Of a stretch of DNA of 64,000 nt, positions 22,501 to 32,668 are shown in pieces. A program made the position numbers and the translations under genes. The DNA lies in assembly GCA_035048495.1 (NCBI GenBank), contig CM068547.1, positions 27,411,913 through 27,475,912 of the forward strand. The letters are read 5' to 3'. Source of the DNA: Euptelea pleiosperma. Lineage: Eukaryota > Streptophyta > Magnoliopsida > Ranunculales > Eupteleaceae. Each line of letters begins with the position of its first letter. The stretch's first letter is position 1. The notes beneath the pieces were generated by a model. The model worked only from the letters and a program-made list of their open reading frames with translations. It did no database searches and had not been told where the DNA came from.

Positions 22501-25270
22501 TCTTCAAAACCACCCTCACTTTAAGATATATAAAATGCTTTGTTGTGCCTCATCTGATACAAATCCTTTTTCTTCCCCGTCATCTAAGTTAAAAGCTCAT
22601 ATGAAATAACCACAACATTCTAATAATGAAAAGCAAGCAAACAGAGAATGTAGGAATAAAAAGGACATGAAACAAGGGGGAGGGAGAGAAACTTAGGAAG
22701 AGAGAGGCAATAATTAATCTCCTTGATTTGATCGAAAACTCCACTATTACCGAAATAAAATAATCTCTGATTGGCTAAGCCAACCTTGATTACTGAAACG
22801 GTGGCCTAATAAAAATCCTTAACACTCACCATGCTAATCAAGTATAGACGACTTCCCACTAACATGTCTCTCTTTGTGGCCCAATTTCAAATAGCTACAA
22901 TGATGGTGGGGACTGATCATCTCGCCAAAACAATCTTAATGGTGCTTGGGACTGATCACCCCTCCAAGGTGGTCTTAATTGCGCTTGGGAGTGACTGTCC
23001 CACAAAAATGGCCGCAATGGCGTTGGGGATTGATTGTCTCGCCAAAACAAATGGCCTAAACGGCGCCTGGGACTGATTGTCTCGCATAAACAACCCCATG
23101 ACACTAGGACGGGCAATAGGAAATTAGATCCCGCTCCCTTTGCCTCCATAAGCCTCCATGGTGCAGAGAATTGAACACCTGGCCATGATTTTCGTAGAGC
23201 AAGGGACCACATCCTGCAAGTACTTTGCATTTCGAAGTCCTCACGGTATATGGCCTTCGCGACGCTCTGGATTATCGCAATGAGCATTATCAAAAAAATT
23301 ATCTAATGAATACCTTCCAATGGTGCTGGTCACTTACAGCCTTGCCAGGTAACTGCAAGACGTTGGGGAAACCTCGCCTTGCTAAGTAACCTTGACAGTA
23401 CTAGATGTTGATTGTCTTGCAAAAAGCCTCAACAGTGCCAGGGTACTTCCTGTCGAAAGCACCAAGGTGGTAATAACATTTTGGTGTTCAACATCCATGC
23501 TGAAAGAGTAGTGTGCTAGCAAATCCCAGGCCCCTAACCTCAATCAAATGTGAGGGGTTGTGCTAGTGAATCTCCATAGTAGAAATTAATCCTTGTGAGA
23601 GGAGGAAGAGGCAAAAGAAAGGAGGAAAAAAAGGAGATATGGTGCTGAGGGTTGGGATACCATGTCTGCCACTTGAGATATGGGACATAACACGTACCAT
23701 CACATGCAAAAAAGCCAACTGATTGGACATTGGACATTGGTCACAGGTGCTAGCTGCTCATTCGCCCACTCCTCTCTCAGTATATCAGTCCTCGCGGGCA
23801 TGTCTCTGTGTTGATATCTCATGTCCGGAAGGATGATGTCGATGAGTTTCCTCCACGATGCTTTGTGGTGACGTTTACCTTAGAGACTAAGCCCTCGAAC
23901 TATCTCTCGACCTCCGATCCTATATCTCCCATGTCAGCCAAATGCTAATTATGCATTGTTGCATAACCATTAGGCAGTCACATGGAAGTCTATAGTCTGA
24001 CTTGATCAATTATGTTCAATATAATTTGATAGCCTTTTAAAGCTTTCTCTATGGTTCCCTTGCTGTCGTGCTAACTGAGGAAATTTTGTGTTACAGAAAT
24101 CTGCAGGTGGAGTGTTGTTGCCCAAAGCAGCTGTTAAATTCGAGCGATATCTAATGGGAGAGGTGAGCAAAATACACACACATGCATGTATGTGGATACA
24201 CCTGCACACAGCAGACAGACAAGAGTGAAGTCAACACACACAGAGACTGAGCAAACCTGTTAACAAATGCCAAGGAGGATATTTAATCAACACTATGTTT
24301 CTCTTACAGATATTGTCGGTTGGTGCCGAAGTCGGGGAAGTGCAGGCTGGGAAGAAGGTAAATAGTCAGATTATTCAGTATTTGAGGGATTTGTTGTAAT
24401 AACTTGCTTGTGGGGGTGAATGGTCGCAGCTCTAATTCAATGCTAATCTGCTTAGTGTAGACTTCATATTTCATCTGGTTATACCATGTTAACGAAGTCA
24501 TTACTCTTTTTTACAGGTTCTTTTCTCAGACATTAATGCATATGAGGTATGTGTTACTGTACATTGAAACATTCCTTGTGGCTATGTATGAGGGAAATCA
24601 TATCTAAGGTCTATAAAAACCACTCAGCTCTACATGGGGTTCACCATGTAGGGGGTGAGCCCGTCAAATGGGTGGGTCGGATTCCCTTGACTGGGCCATG
24701 TGTATGGATATGCCATGACTCGGACCATTTTTTTTTCTTGGATAATTATCAATCTAGTTTATCAAATGATACTCCGGCTTTGATCATTCCTATGTGTAGT
24801 AAACCCACTCCTTTGAAATATGCAATTATGGTTGGCACCTGTCCAGCTGTTTGATTTTATATACTTGTTTCCTTAAAGATACCCAATTGAAAATCTAATC
24901 TTGCCCAACTGAAATAACTAACAAGTCATTACAAATGCCTTGAGAAACAATGTATACTTGGCTGATCATGTTCCATCCAAAACAAGATAGGGACTGAATT
25001 TAGCTAGGCTCTAAGCTAAGATCTTCACCGACTTGGTCATCTTAGGCAAATTTGAGAACTCCATCCTGATAATCCAAACTGATATGGGCTTATAGCTTCA
25101 TCTAATTCATACATGATGGTTGTCTCTATTTCATTTTTGTTTTTTTCTTGAATTCTATTTCGTGAATTTGTTTATGATGCTTTTGCACCCATGTTATGCA
25201 GGTGGATTTAGGATCGGATGCAAAGCACTGCTTTTGTCGAGCAAGCGATCTGCTGGCTGTGGTCGAGTAG
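16573..25270 (+). CDS. Chloroplast 10 kDa co-chaperonin (CPN10, GroES-like), 7 exons
   Basis: The coding exons are 16573-16657, 16754-16812, 16921-16971, 24097-24162, 24310-24357, 24517-24546 and 25202-25270. They total 408 nt, or 135 aa plus TAG, with all introns GT-AG. Residues 1 to about 40 form a Ser/Arg-rich, acid-poor transit peptide. The rest is a single Cpn10 domain: VVPQADRVLIRLEE starts the barrel, KSAGGVLLPKAAV (residues 66-78) is the mobile loop that docks on chaperonin 60, and VLFSDINAYEVDLG and ASDLLAVVE close the fold. Only one domain is present, so this is the CPN10 rather than the double-domain CPN20 type. Its length is close to the roughly 140 aa of known plant chloroplast CPN10s. 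It should act as the lid of the stromal Cpn60 folding chamber. Intron 3 (16972-24096) is unusually long because of nested repeats. I see no coding defect. Confidence 0.95.
19106..19312. repeat. Left copy of a ~205-bp direct repeat in CPN10 intron 3
   Basis: Shared words with 23742-23952 include 'cccactcctctctcagtat', 'gatgtctcatgtctggaagg', 'ctttgtggtgac' and 'cctccaatcctata'. The copies have diverged by substitutions and small indels. They flank the foldback structure and LINE fragment between them. They might be LTR remnants of a lost element, but no typical TG...CA termini are visible. Confidence 0.55.
19981..20745 (-). mobile_element. 5'-truncated LINE fragment in CPN10 intron 3
   Basis: The left end is a poly-T tract (about 19981-19995), which is the A-tail of a minus-strand LINE. 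Minus-strand reading gives the C-terminal zinc-binding region of plant LINEs in several frames: KSRIPTKVAFFVWAAFE, LTVDHLISRGLTIVDFCSMF, a VFHFLLHCDVAWEVW segment and WKLLPFAIM. RT motifs are absent, so the copy is heavily 5'-truncated and dead. Target duplication was not found. Confidence 0.8.
20888..23721. mobile_element. Large foldback element with oppositely oriented tandem arrays
   Basis: The ends are inverted copies: left CAGCTAGCTTTTTGCATGTG and, in reverse complement, right CAGTTGGCTTTTTTGCATGT. The match continues through 'atgg-acgtgt-at-tcccatatctcaag'. Inside the left arm (about 21300-21680) a ~45-50 bp unit is repeated, containing 'ttttggcgagatgattagtc' and 'ccaacatcgtgggg'. The right arm (about 22895-23100, and in part to 23480) carries the same unit in the opposite orientation ('gactgatcatctcgccaaaa'). 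The centre (about 21690-22890) is unrelated and has no recognisable protein. No transposase is present and target duplications are not clear. Possible classes are foldback or a non-autonomous Mutator-like element. Confidence 0.6.
23742..23952. repeat. Right copy of the ~205-bp direct repeat in CPN10 intron 3
   Basis: This is the partner of 19106-19312, in the same orientation, starting immediately after the foldback element. The downstream sequence returns to plain intron leading to exon 4. Confidence 0.55.
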
Positions 25271-25700
25271 GAGCGATGTTCGGCAGCTATTTTGTAGGTC
25301 CTGTTCCATTTACGAAGAAAGAATGAGGATTGCATGGAGGGACAGTGGTCCCCAGTCACGGGATAAATTTTGGCCAAACCTGTTTTGAATTTAGAGGCAG
25401 TGTTTTGTCCTCTTGATAATACAACTCTTTTAACTGTGGAAGCATTAGTAAAACTTGCCCATGTGATCTATCATCTGATATATATATTAAAGGTTTTCTG
25501 GAGCTACACTTTAGAATTCTTCGCTGTAGTTAAGGTGTTTTCTTGCCACATTGAGGCCTTATGAGGCCAATCCAGTCCGACCATCTGATAGATGGCTTTG
25601 TGGATTGGTTGCATGGATAGTTACCCTGTGCACCCCATGGCCATACCTGATAAAGTGAATAGTTCCCCTGTGCACGCACACCCCATTTACTTTCGGGCTG
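25271..25700. other. CPN10 3' untranslated region and downstream spacer
   Basis: The sequence after the CPN10 stop is AT-rich without coding features to about 25560, consistent with a 3' UTR. No canonical AATAAA was seen, so the polyadenylation site is not placed. Confidence 0.4.
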
Positions 25701-26069
25701 GACTCTCGGTTGGGGCACACCCCAAAAAGAGAAATCTCTCTGAGCTGAGTAAAACTTGGGTGACCGGCGACTGCCCACAATATGAACCACGTGGCACATT
25801 TTTAGAGGACACCAAGTGATTTCAAACCTTTGGATATAGTACCTCAAATAATAGTTGATAATGCTCAAATTTTCAGGCTTAAAATCAACCCATTAAAATG
25901 ACTAATCCAATGCTTAGAAATCACTGATCAGGTTGATTTGTAGGTCCACCTAGGGATTGGCCAAACATCCATGTGGTCAGTGTCCTCTAAAAATGTGCCA
26001 CGTGGTTCATATTGAGGGCGGTCGGTCAGTCAAGTATTATTTTTTGGGGGTGTGCCACAACCAGGAGTC
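25701..26069. mobile_element. Long-TIR MITE copy with two G-box cores
   Basis: The outer arms are inverse copies (left GACTCTCGGTTGGGGCACAC; right in reverse complement GACTCCTGGTTGTGGCACAC). CACGTG cores lie at 25788-25793 and 25999-26004, each embedded in 'ccacgtggcacatttttagaggacac' or its inverse. The termini resemble the incomplete copy at 63607-64000. Target duplication is not evident, so ends are approximate. Confidence 0.6.
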
Positions 26070-26709
26070 TGCTCTGACAAGAAATGAGGGGGTGCGAATA
26101 TGTGCTCCCAAAGAAAATGCCCCTTTTTGCCGGGTTTCTGAATGTATCGACTGTTGGTTCAATGGAGCGTGGTGACCCCGAGCCTGATATAATAAACTTT
26201 GGATGGTCTCATTGAGCCCGTAGTGTCAATGGTAGTTATATAGGTGCTGTATCGGGACGCATGAAACACACGATAGAAAAGAGGACCCACAATTTTAATG
26301 GATCTGACGAGCATGGGAGATCCTCTAGATCAAAAGTTAACCTGATTTTGATCTCTTTGTTTGATGGGCCCCTGATATGATGATCTAATGTTCTCAACCA
26401 TCCAATTAATAGACGTTTCAATTCTTTTTGGATCGTTTGATTACGAATGTTTCCTCTCATTTTTAAAACCAATCTTGAATGGTCTTCGTAGTGTGCAGCC
26501 TTGATGGCCATCTGAGCTCTGAGCGAAGGTCTTGACCAAGGAGATCATCTGCAACCCATGCCCAGTTGATTGGATGAGCATAACTTCATATATTTCTTCA
26601 GTATCTATGTATACTAAGTTAAAGCTAAAACTGGGGTGGGGGCGCGCACCCTCACACGGGCTTCACAAGACGCTCACCTACGCAGAGCAGAACTTGATGA
26701 CGAAGGTCT

Positions 26710-27031
26710 ATCATCAACGATGATGACGGACAATTGTGTTGGCCATGTGGCACACATATCGATGTTTGGCTCATCGCTAGGTAGGCTTACACACCAAAAA
26801 TCAGCTTGATTAGTGATTTCTAACCTTTGGGTCTAAGTACCCAAATACTACTTGAAATCCACGGTTAAAAATAAACCATAGCAAAGACTTTATCCAGAGA
26901 CAAATTACTAATCAGGTTGTATTATGGCATGTAAGTCCATTAAGGGATGGGCCAAACATCAACACGGTCGGTGGTCTCTAAGAGTGTGCCGCATGGCTCA
27001 TACTGTGGTCCGTCATCAATGTTGTTGATGA
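26710..27031. mobile_element. Long-TIR MITE copy
   Basis: The ends are TCATCAACGATGATGACGGA and, in reverse complement, TCATCAACAACATTGATGAC. Inside are the usual family words ('atgtggcacac', 'gatgtttggc', 'aaaatcag-ttgattagtgat', 'gtaagtccat'). It lies between CPN10 and the first tRNA-Ala gene. No target duplication was found. Confidence 0.55.
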
Positions 27032-27207
27032 GGCCGAGCCTGCACGTGTCACCCCCCTAGTATAGATCAACGTACTTGTCATTTCCCATCGTTTACGATG
27101 CTCAACTTAACTACTTGGGCTTGGCAACATGAATCTACTGAGTTGTTGAGAGAATTTCGTATAATCTTTTTATTAATCTAAATTACCATCCTTAATAATT
27201 CAAACAT

Positions 27208-27280
27208 GGGGATGTAGCTCAGATGGTAGAGCGCTCGCTTAGCATGCGAGAGGTACGGGGATCGATACCCCGCATCTCCA
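27208..27280 (+). tRNA. tRNA-Ala (anticodon AGC)
   Basis: The 73-nt cloverleaf has a 7-bp acceptor stem GGGGATG/CATCTCC that includes the G3-U70 wobble pair, the main identity element for alanyl-tRNA synthetase. The anticodon stem CTCGC/GCGAG encloses the loop TTAGCAT with anticodon AGC, and the T arm is ACGGGGATCGATACCCCG. The discriminator base is A and no intron is present. A CAA motif lies just upstream (27201), as is usual for plant tRNA genes, and short T runs downstream can end Pol III transcription. CCA is not encoded. Confidence 0.97.
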
Positions 27281-27749
27281 TTTCCTTCTTTTTCCTTTAT
27301 TTATTTATTTATTGGGTTTACCATAAGAGTCATGCAAGACCAAGAAATATATTGCCTCCTGTACTGGAATAAATCCAAAGGGGGTCTGTAATAAGAGCTG
27401 TCAACGATGAAAGAACTGAATGGGCTTTGGTCGAGGTCAACCGTGTTGTCTGTGGTTTTGAATGGTTGGATTAATTTTAAAAACTAAGTAATATATTCAA
27501 ATTAATTTTAAAAAAAAATTGAAGTTACTCTTTACATAGAGCGAGCAAGGTCCCATTGCAGCTGCTTGGAGAGGTTGGAATCGAAACATGAGAAGAGCAG
27601 GCAGTTGGTAGTGTACTACAGAGAAGCATGCGACGAGTTTATTAAAAAAAAAAAAGCAGCAGCAGCCAACAGTGGAGTTGGTCAGGTTGTAGAGGGTTGT
27701 ACCCACAAACCTGGGATCGAGTTTTGGGGATAATTCCCATGGGTTTGGT

Positions 27750-28400
27750 CCTGTTCTTACCTTAGGGGAGCCTTGTACTTTTCAATAGTCTCATCGGTGC
27801 TCCTTTTTATCTTAAAGACGACCCATGTGCAACCAATGGCCTTGGCTCCTTTAAGTAAGTTTAGGAGAGTCCAAACAAAGCTATCCTCATGGATTTAATT
27901 CTTCCCTCATAACAATCAGATCCATTGCTCTGAGTTCTTGTGCTTCGTAGCTTGTGAGAAATTCTCCGAATCATGGTCATCGACATTGTGATTTCTTTGT
28001 GGTCATTGGAACCCTTGTATAGCATCAACAACTACGTTAGTAGGCTCAAAATCTAAATCTTTACTAGTTTGGTTAGATGTGGAATCCTCAGGTAATTCAT
28101 GAAGCTTGAAAAATTGTCTATCCGTACCCACATTGATCTCCCTGTTCTCTAAGAATTTAACATCTCTGGTCTCAAAAATTGAAGAAGCGGGTCTAGAGGG
28201 ATCAAACAATCTTAATCCCTTGGAACTTTCAGGATAACACACACAGATACAACTAATGGTCCTAGTGGAAGTCTTGGGTAATCCAAGCTCCACAGTCTTA
28301 GCTTTTACGGCAGAACCCCAAATATGAAAATGATTCAAGCTGGGTTTCTTACTAGTCCATAGCTCATAAGGGGTCTTTAGAACGGTTTTAATTGTCGCAA
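27750..28400 (-). pseudogene. Ty1/copia pol remnant (end of integrase to start of RT)
   Basis: Minus-strand reading gives copia polyprotein motifs. These are TPYELWTSKKPSLNHFHIWG followed by a G-A segment, the GYPEKSKG-like YPESSKGLRLFDPSRP and RDVKFLEN of the integrase C-terminus. After an acidic linker comes the RT start VWTLLNLLKGAKAIGCTWVV followed by FKIKRS. Frame changes and stops occur and no LTRs are attached, so this is a dead fragment. Confidence 0.85.
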
Positions 28401-28563
28401 CCCGAACCTAATTAGGACCCATGACCAACCCAAAAGAATATGATTTAAGCATACTTATATTTTAGGGTTTATTCGAGCTGTTGATTAAGTTGTCTGTCCA
28501 TCTAGTATTGTTGCAAAAACTCAAGAAGACTGAGTTAGAGGACATCCTGACAATTACAATTTA

Positions 28564-28712
28564 GGGCCTGTTTGGTAATGCTCCGCGGCGGGCAAATAAA
28601 ATATTTAGCCGAGCAAATATTCGCCCGGCTGCGTTTGGCAGCCACTCGCCCTCGGCAAATATTTAGCCGGGCCCTCATATTTGCCCTCCGCGGCGGGAAA
28701 ACATTTGATCAC

Positions 28713-28743
<31 letters not shown>

Positions 28744-29085
28744 ACACGCCGATTATGCCTTGGTGAGAAAATTTTATTTTTTCGCTGGAAAATCACTATT
28801 TTCAATAAAAATTAATTTTTTAATATATAAAAAAGATAAAAACAAATTTTTTTTTATTCTTTGACATAATATGTGGTTCCCACACTCGCCCTACCTATTT
28901 TTGACTTACTTTGATATGTGGGACCCACTCAAATTGAAAGAAAATGAAGTAAGCTGAAGTGAGCTAGCTCATACACGTACCAAACATTGTTAAATATTGC
29001 TCTGAGCAAATATTTAGCCAAGATAATATTCGCCTGGCTAAATATTCGCAGTCGGAACTCTTTTTCTCACGTACCAAACTGGCCC
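28564..29085. mobile_element. PIF/Harbinger-like (Tourist) MITE with TTA target duplication
   Basis: The termini are GGGCCTGTTTGGTA at the left and TACCAAACTGGCCC at the right. They are flanked by TTA at 28561-28563 and 29086-29088. The GGGCCTGTTTGG terminus and 3-bp TTA duplication fit Tourist MITEs. Inside are repeated 'aaatatttagcc' words and a poly-C/(CA)n microsatellite at about 28711-28746. No coding capacity. Confidence 0.8.
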
Positions 29086-29199
29086 TTATTGGCGAATCTC
29101 CTTTTGACTTTAGATGACTATGAACTAGGCCATGAAATGTTTCAGATTTCAGTTAGATTTACATAGATCCGAGTCTAGATCCGACTTTGAAAGTATCAA

Positions 29200-30238
29200 T
29201 CTATATAATAAAACAGGACGGTTGTCTCCCCCTCTTATCCGACTTCATAAAGGATGGCCGAGATCTTATCACACCAAATGGACGGTAGATCTCAGCCACT
29301 CACACCCAATTTTGACAAACGCTTTGTCGATGAGTGCCGTGGGCACGGGTCACCTACTATGTACCTACATATAAGGAATAAAATGGGTTGGATTTACATA
29401 TAGCCCAAGGGTCAGGCTTAGGAGCCCCACTTTTTATGTCTCGAGAGGGGTGTTACCGTTAAAACAAATTGAAACGGCCAGGGGCAAAAATAGAAAAAAT
29501 GGATTTTAATGATTTTAACAGAAAAAAGTGGTGCTGAAATTTGAAAATTGAAAATTAAAAAAAAAAAAAAAATAGAATTTAACGAAAATTTAATGGTTTT
29601 CTTATACCCCTCTTATCTTATATGGCTTCAATAATGAGTGGCTGAGATCCACTATGCTTCAAGATTAACTCCCACCAGATTTTGACAAACAATTTGTCGG
29701 AAAGTGCCGCGAACACAAGCCACCCACGCATATATCAAGACAACTCTGTTGTATTCTCTTATCCATCCATTTAATTTGGACGGTTAGATAAAGAGTGGTT
29801 GAGATCAAATCCATTGATTAGATTTCAGCCACTCAATTCGCCTCATTTGACCTCAATTTATTCAAAATTTAAATTTCAACAATGTTATTTTTTGTTATTT
29901 CTATTATTTTTCCATTTCTCCCTCTGTGCGTTACAATCCGTTATAACAGCCGTTATAATAGAAAAAACGGTAACGCCCCAGTCCGTTATACCGTTTGAGT
30001 GGCGAAGGCACCAAATTTTTGCAAACGCTTTTGTCGGAGAGTGCCGTGGGCATGGCCATTTACTATTCTATATAACAAAACACATTGGTTGTCTCCCTAC
30101 TTATACCTCCTCTTATAAGCATCAATAAAGAAGGGCCGAGATCTAATCCTCCCCCAAATTGACGGTGGATCTCTGCCATTCACCTGATTTTGGTAAATTC
30201 TTTGTTGAGGAGTGCCGATGGCACGGGGCACCCACTAG
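29200..30238 (+). repeat. Cluster of three related Helitron-like units
   Basis: Three diverged units share a 5' TCTATATAA-AAAAC start (29200 and 30067 are clearest), the middle phrase 'ccgagatct...ggatctc-gccactcac', and a 3' GC-rich hairpin such as GTGCCGTGGGCACGGG or GTGCCGATGGCACGGGGCAC. The third ends in CCCACTAG at 30238. A TC start, a 3' hairpin and a CTAG end are Helitron signatures. The expected insertion between A and T is met at the 29200 start but not at all borders, so the call stays tentative. A short 'cgttataacggtaacg' patch at 29940-29995 may be a separate insertion. Confidence 0.5.
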
Positions 30239-30789
30239 GATACATATAAGTCGGGATCCAACTTAGAGACAACCCATGAATACATATGTGGGTCATTTTT
30301 ACTATTTATTTTACAAATTGCCTTATAGTAAGAATTCGATTGCCTGGACCTAAAATCCAATCAGGGTTTTACCATCCACATAGGACACCCAAACCTGACA
30401 TGTATCCAACTTGGATCATGATGCCTAAATCCATATACAACTCATTTTAATTTTGGATCCAATTTAAGGATTAAAAGCCACAAAATATGGGTTTGGATAG
30501 GTTGAATATTGACAGTGTGAACCACACCATTGCATGCGGTACCCGTAAACACTCATATGAAAAAGTGTTGGATTTTTACGAGATAACCAAAATGCTCATA
30601 ATATGCCCAATGTAGATAAATTACCAAAGTAAGAAAAGAGATCATCCAAATCCACTTCAATTGTTACTCTAAGGCCATGTTTGATTACCAAGTGGGAAAA
30701 TTGTATTTTTCTTAGGAAAACACAACTGTCCATTGTTAGATAGCCAGTATAAATCTGTATAATTTTCTCTAACTCGCCGAGAACTCATT

Positions 30790-31065
30790 GGTTTGTGATT
30801 GTGTGATTTGCAGGCTGCTGTGATTGAAGTTTTACTCGTCTACTTGCTTGCTATTTATCAGATCATCATCGACATCAAAATGGCTCAAAGAAAAAGGACT
30901 TATCTTTCCCACTCATGCACTAGAAATTATTACTGCATATAATGATGATAGTTGGGTGAGTGATCTTGATGACCGTTCTTCTATCGTTGGATATTTGTGT
31001 TTTCTTACATCAGTCTCTTATCTCTTGGAAAAGTAAAAAAAGTAACCTACTATTGCTTGTTCTAG
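30790..31065 (+). pseudogene. Ty1/copia RNase H remnant
   Basis: Plus-strand reading contains the copia RNase H signature region: ITAYNDDSWVSDLDDRSSIV followed by GYLCFL, then a SYLLEK-SKK segment. The intact family reads YSDADWAGD-DDR-ST-GY...SWKSKKQ. The match is short, lacks the rest of pol and is in the opposite orientation to the fragment at 27750-28400, so it is probably from another insertion. Confidence 0.75.
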
Positions 31066-31309
31066 CTGATCCAAACCAACCGATGGGCCACCAGTTCTTA
31101 AATCATTCATTTTGATTGGATGATTAAAATCACTTATCATGTACTCTGGACTAATAGTCATGATCAAGAGGTGTTAGATGGGCCACCACTTCGGAAGTCT
31201 TAGATTTTGATCGGATAGTTAAAATCACTTATCAATGGACACGCAAGTCTAAAGTAAAGAGAGTGAGGAAATATAAAAAATAACAAAAAGTCAAAATTAC
31301 CCACAATAG

Positions 31310-31607
31310 ACTAAAATACCCCCATCCGTTTGGGCACCCACACCACCTAACCCCTTTCCCCTTCGTTTTCTCTCTCTTCTCCCCCACTCTCTATCTCTCT
31401 CCCTCTCCGTTTCTTTCTCTCACCCTCTCTCTCTCTCTTTGGATTGCAGCACCGTGGAGGCTAAAAGCAGCTCGAGAGAGAGATTAAGGGAGTGAGAGGA
31501 GACCTAGGGAGAATAGAGGAGAGGAGATAAGAGAGTTATAGTAGAGAGAGAGAAGAGAAGAGAGGAGACGAAGGGTGGGTGCCCACACAGAGTAGGGGTA
31601 TTTTGGT
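31310..31607. mobile_element. Short inverted-repeat element with CT/GA core
   Basis: The ends are inverse copies (left ACTAAAATACCCCCATCCGT..., right in reverse complement ACCAAAATACCCCTACTCTG...), both followed by GGGCACCCAC. The core is a CT-rich tract followed by a GA-rich tract that can pair with it. The design resembles the element at 5524-6118. Target duplication was not identified. Confidence 0.5.
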
Positions 31608-31699
31608 CCCATATTAGTGCCCAGCCGAATGAGGTGGGCGCCAATAGAGCGACCCTTTACGGTATTCAAGTAAGAGGGGCATTTTAGGTATTTTTGAAA

Positions 31700-32097
31700 G
31701 GGTCGGGCTCCGATGACAGATCGAAAAATTATAAGATTTTGTACAGGTCACAATATGAGCCACGTGGCATACTCTTAGAGGAATCTGACCGTATGGATGT
31801 TTGTCCAATCCCATGGTGGACCCACATACCAAAAATCATACTGATTAGGGATTTATAGGCGTTGGATCTTTGTACCTCAAATACTGCTCAAATGCCCACA
31901 GCTGAGATCAACCCATGAAAATAAGTCCAATCCAAAGCCTATAAATCACTAATCATGCTGACTTTTGGTTTGTAGGTCCACCTAGGGATTGGCCGAACAT
32001 CCATACGGTCCGATTCCTCTAAGAGTATGCCACGTGGCTCATATTGTGACCTGTACAGAATCCTGTCATTTTTCGATCTGTCAACGGAGCCCGACCC
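31700..32097. mobile_element. Long-TIR Mutator-like MITE upstream of RPN1, 9-bp target duplication
   Basis: This 398-bp element has inverted arms of about 110 bases that are nearly identical. It starts GGGTCGGGCTCCG and ends CGGAGCCCGACCC. It is flanked by an exact 9-bp duplication TTTTTGAAA (31691-31699 and 32098-32106), which points to the Mutator superfamily. Each arm carries GCCACGTGGC, a palindrome with a G-box core (31761-31766 and 32031-32036). The right end is about 450 bp upstream of the RPN1 TATA box. It has no coding capacity. This is the best preserved copy of the family here. Confidence 0.88.
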
Positions 32098-32106
32098 TTT
32101 TTGAAA

Positions 32107-32550
32107 AAGTAATTAAGTGAACAGATACTCCGCTGTGTCATGCGGCCGCGCGTTCTAGTGCAGCGTCTTTACCCCTCCGATCAGAAGCCAAATCCAAAGA
32201 TCTTTCATCTCCAATTCATCAACAAAAACAACATTGCCGAACAAGATTAAACAGAAAAAGATTAGCTAAAATCGGAAAAACAGAGAGATGAATCTGTTGA
32301 TCTAAACCGAAATCGAAACCTAATTCTTCTCTGTTCGTGAACAAGAACTGAAGAGGAGAAAGAGAGGAAACAAGACGAGAGAAAGAGAGAGTAAGTTTCG
32401 AAACGAAGGTTTAGATAGAGCGAGGATTTTGGAAAATAGAGTCGGGTTCAATTTGGGAAAATCAACGGACCGACTTTAATTTGGTCTCTTTTCCTCGAGT
32501 GAACCAAAAAGACATTTCTTCAAGTCCAAGGCAGTATCTACTTACGCACC
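32107..32550. other. RPN1 upstream region
   Basis: This is gene-free sequence between the MITE and the TATA box. It has a CpG-rich patch (GCGGCCGCGCG at about 32142) and purine-rich tracts at 32340-32410. Its character is that of a housekeeping promoter, but no specific operator can be assigned. Confidence 0.4.
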
Positions 32551-32558
32551 TATAAATA
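32551..32558 (+). promoter_or_regulatory. TATA box of the RPN1 gene
   Basis: TATAAATA lies 111 bases upstream of the RPN1 start codon and is followed by a pyrimidine-rich leader (about 32580-32668). This is the usual plant core promoter spacing. Confidence 0.6.
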
Positions 32559-32668
32559 ACAATCTCCACATCATTTTTTGTCTTCTCAGTCCGAAGTCGA
32601 TTCTGCCGGTTTTTTTTTTCTACGGACATCTCTCTTTCTAGAATTTCTTCTCTTCTCGAGCTCCGAAG

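Noticed and set aside
22895..23100. Regularly spaced ~45-50 bp repeats that could suggest a CRISPR array
   Set aside because: The units are diverged across their whole length, occur in mirror orientation in the left arm (21300-21680), have no unique spacers and lie in a plant intron.
22895..23293. 132-residue minus-strand frame with repeated Trp/Pro-rich units
   Set aside because: The periodicity comes from the DNA tandem repeat in the foldback arm, not from a protein repeat family.
24549..24854. 101-residue frame between CPN10 exons 6 and 7
   Set aside because: The exon 6-7 junction is clear and gives the conserved Cpn10 C-terminus; the frame is intronic.
27690..27760. tRNA-like A/B box words next to the copia fragment
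   Set aside because: Spacing and stem pairing are poor and no target duplication is seen; too weak to call a SINE.
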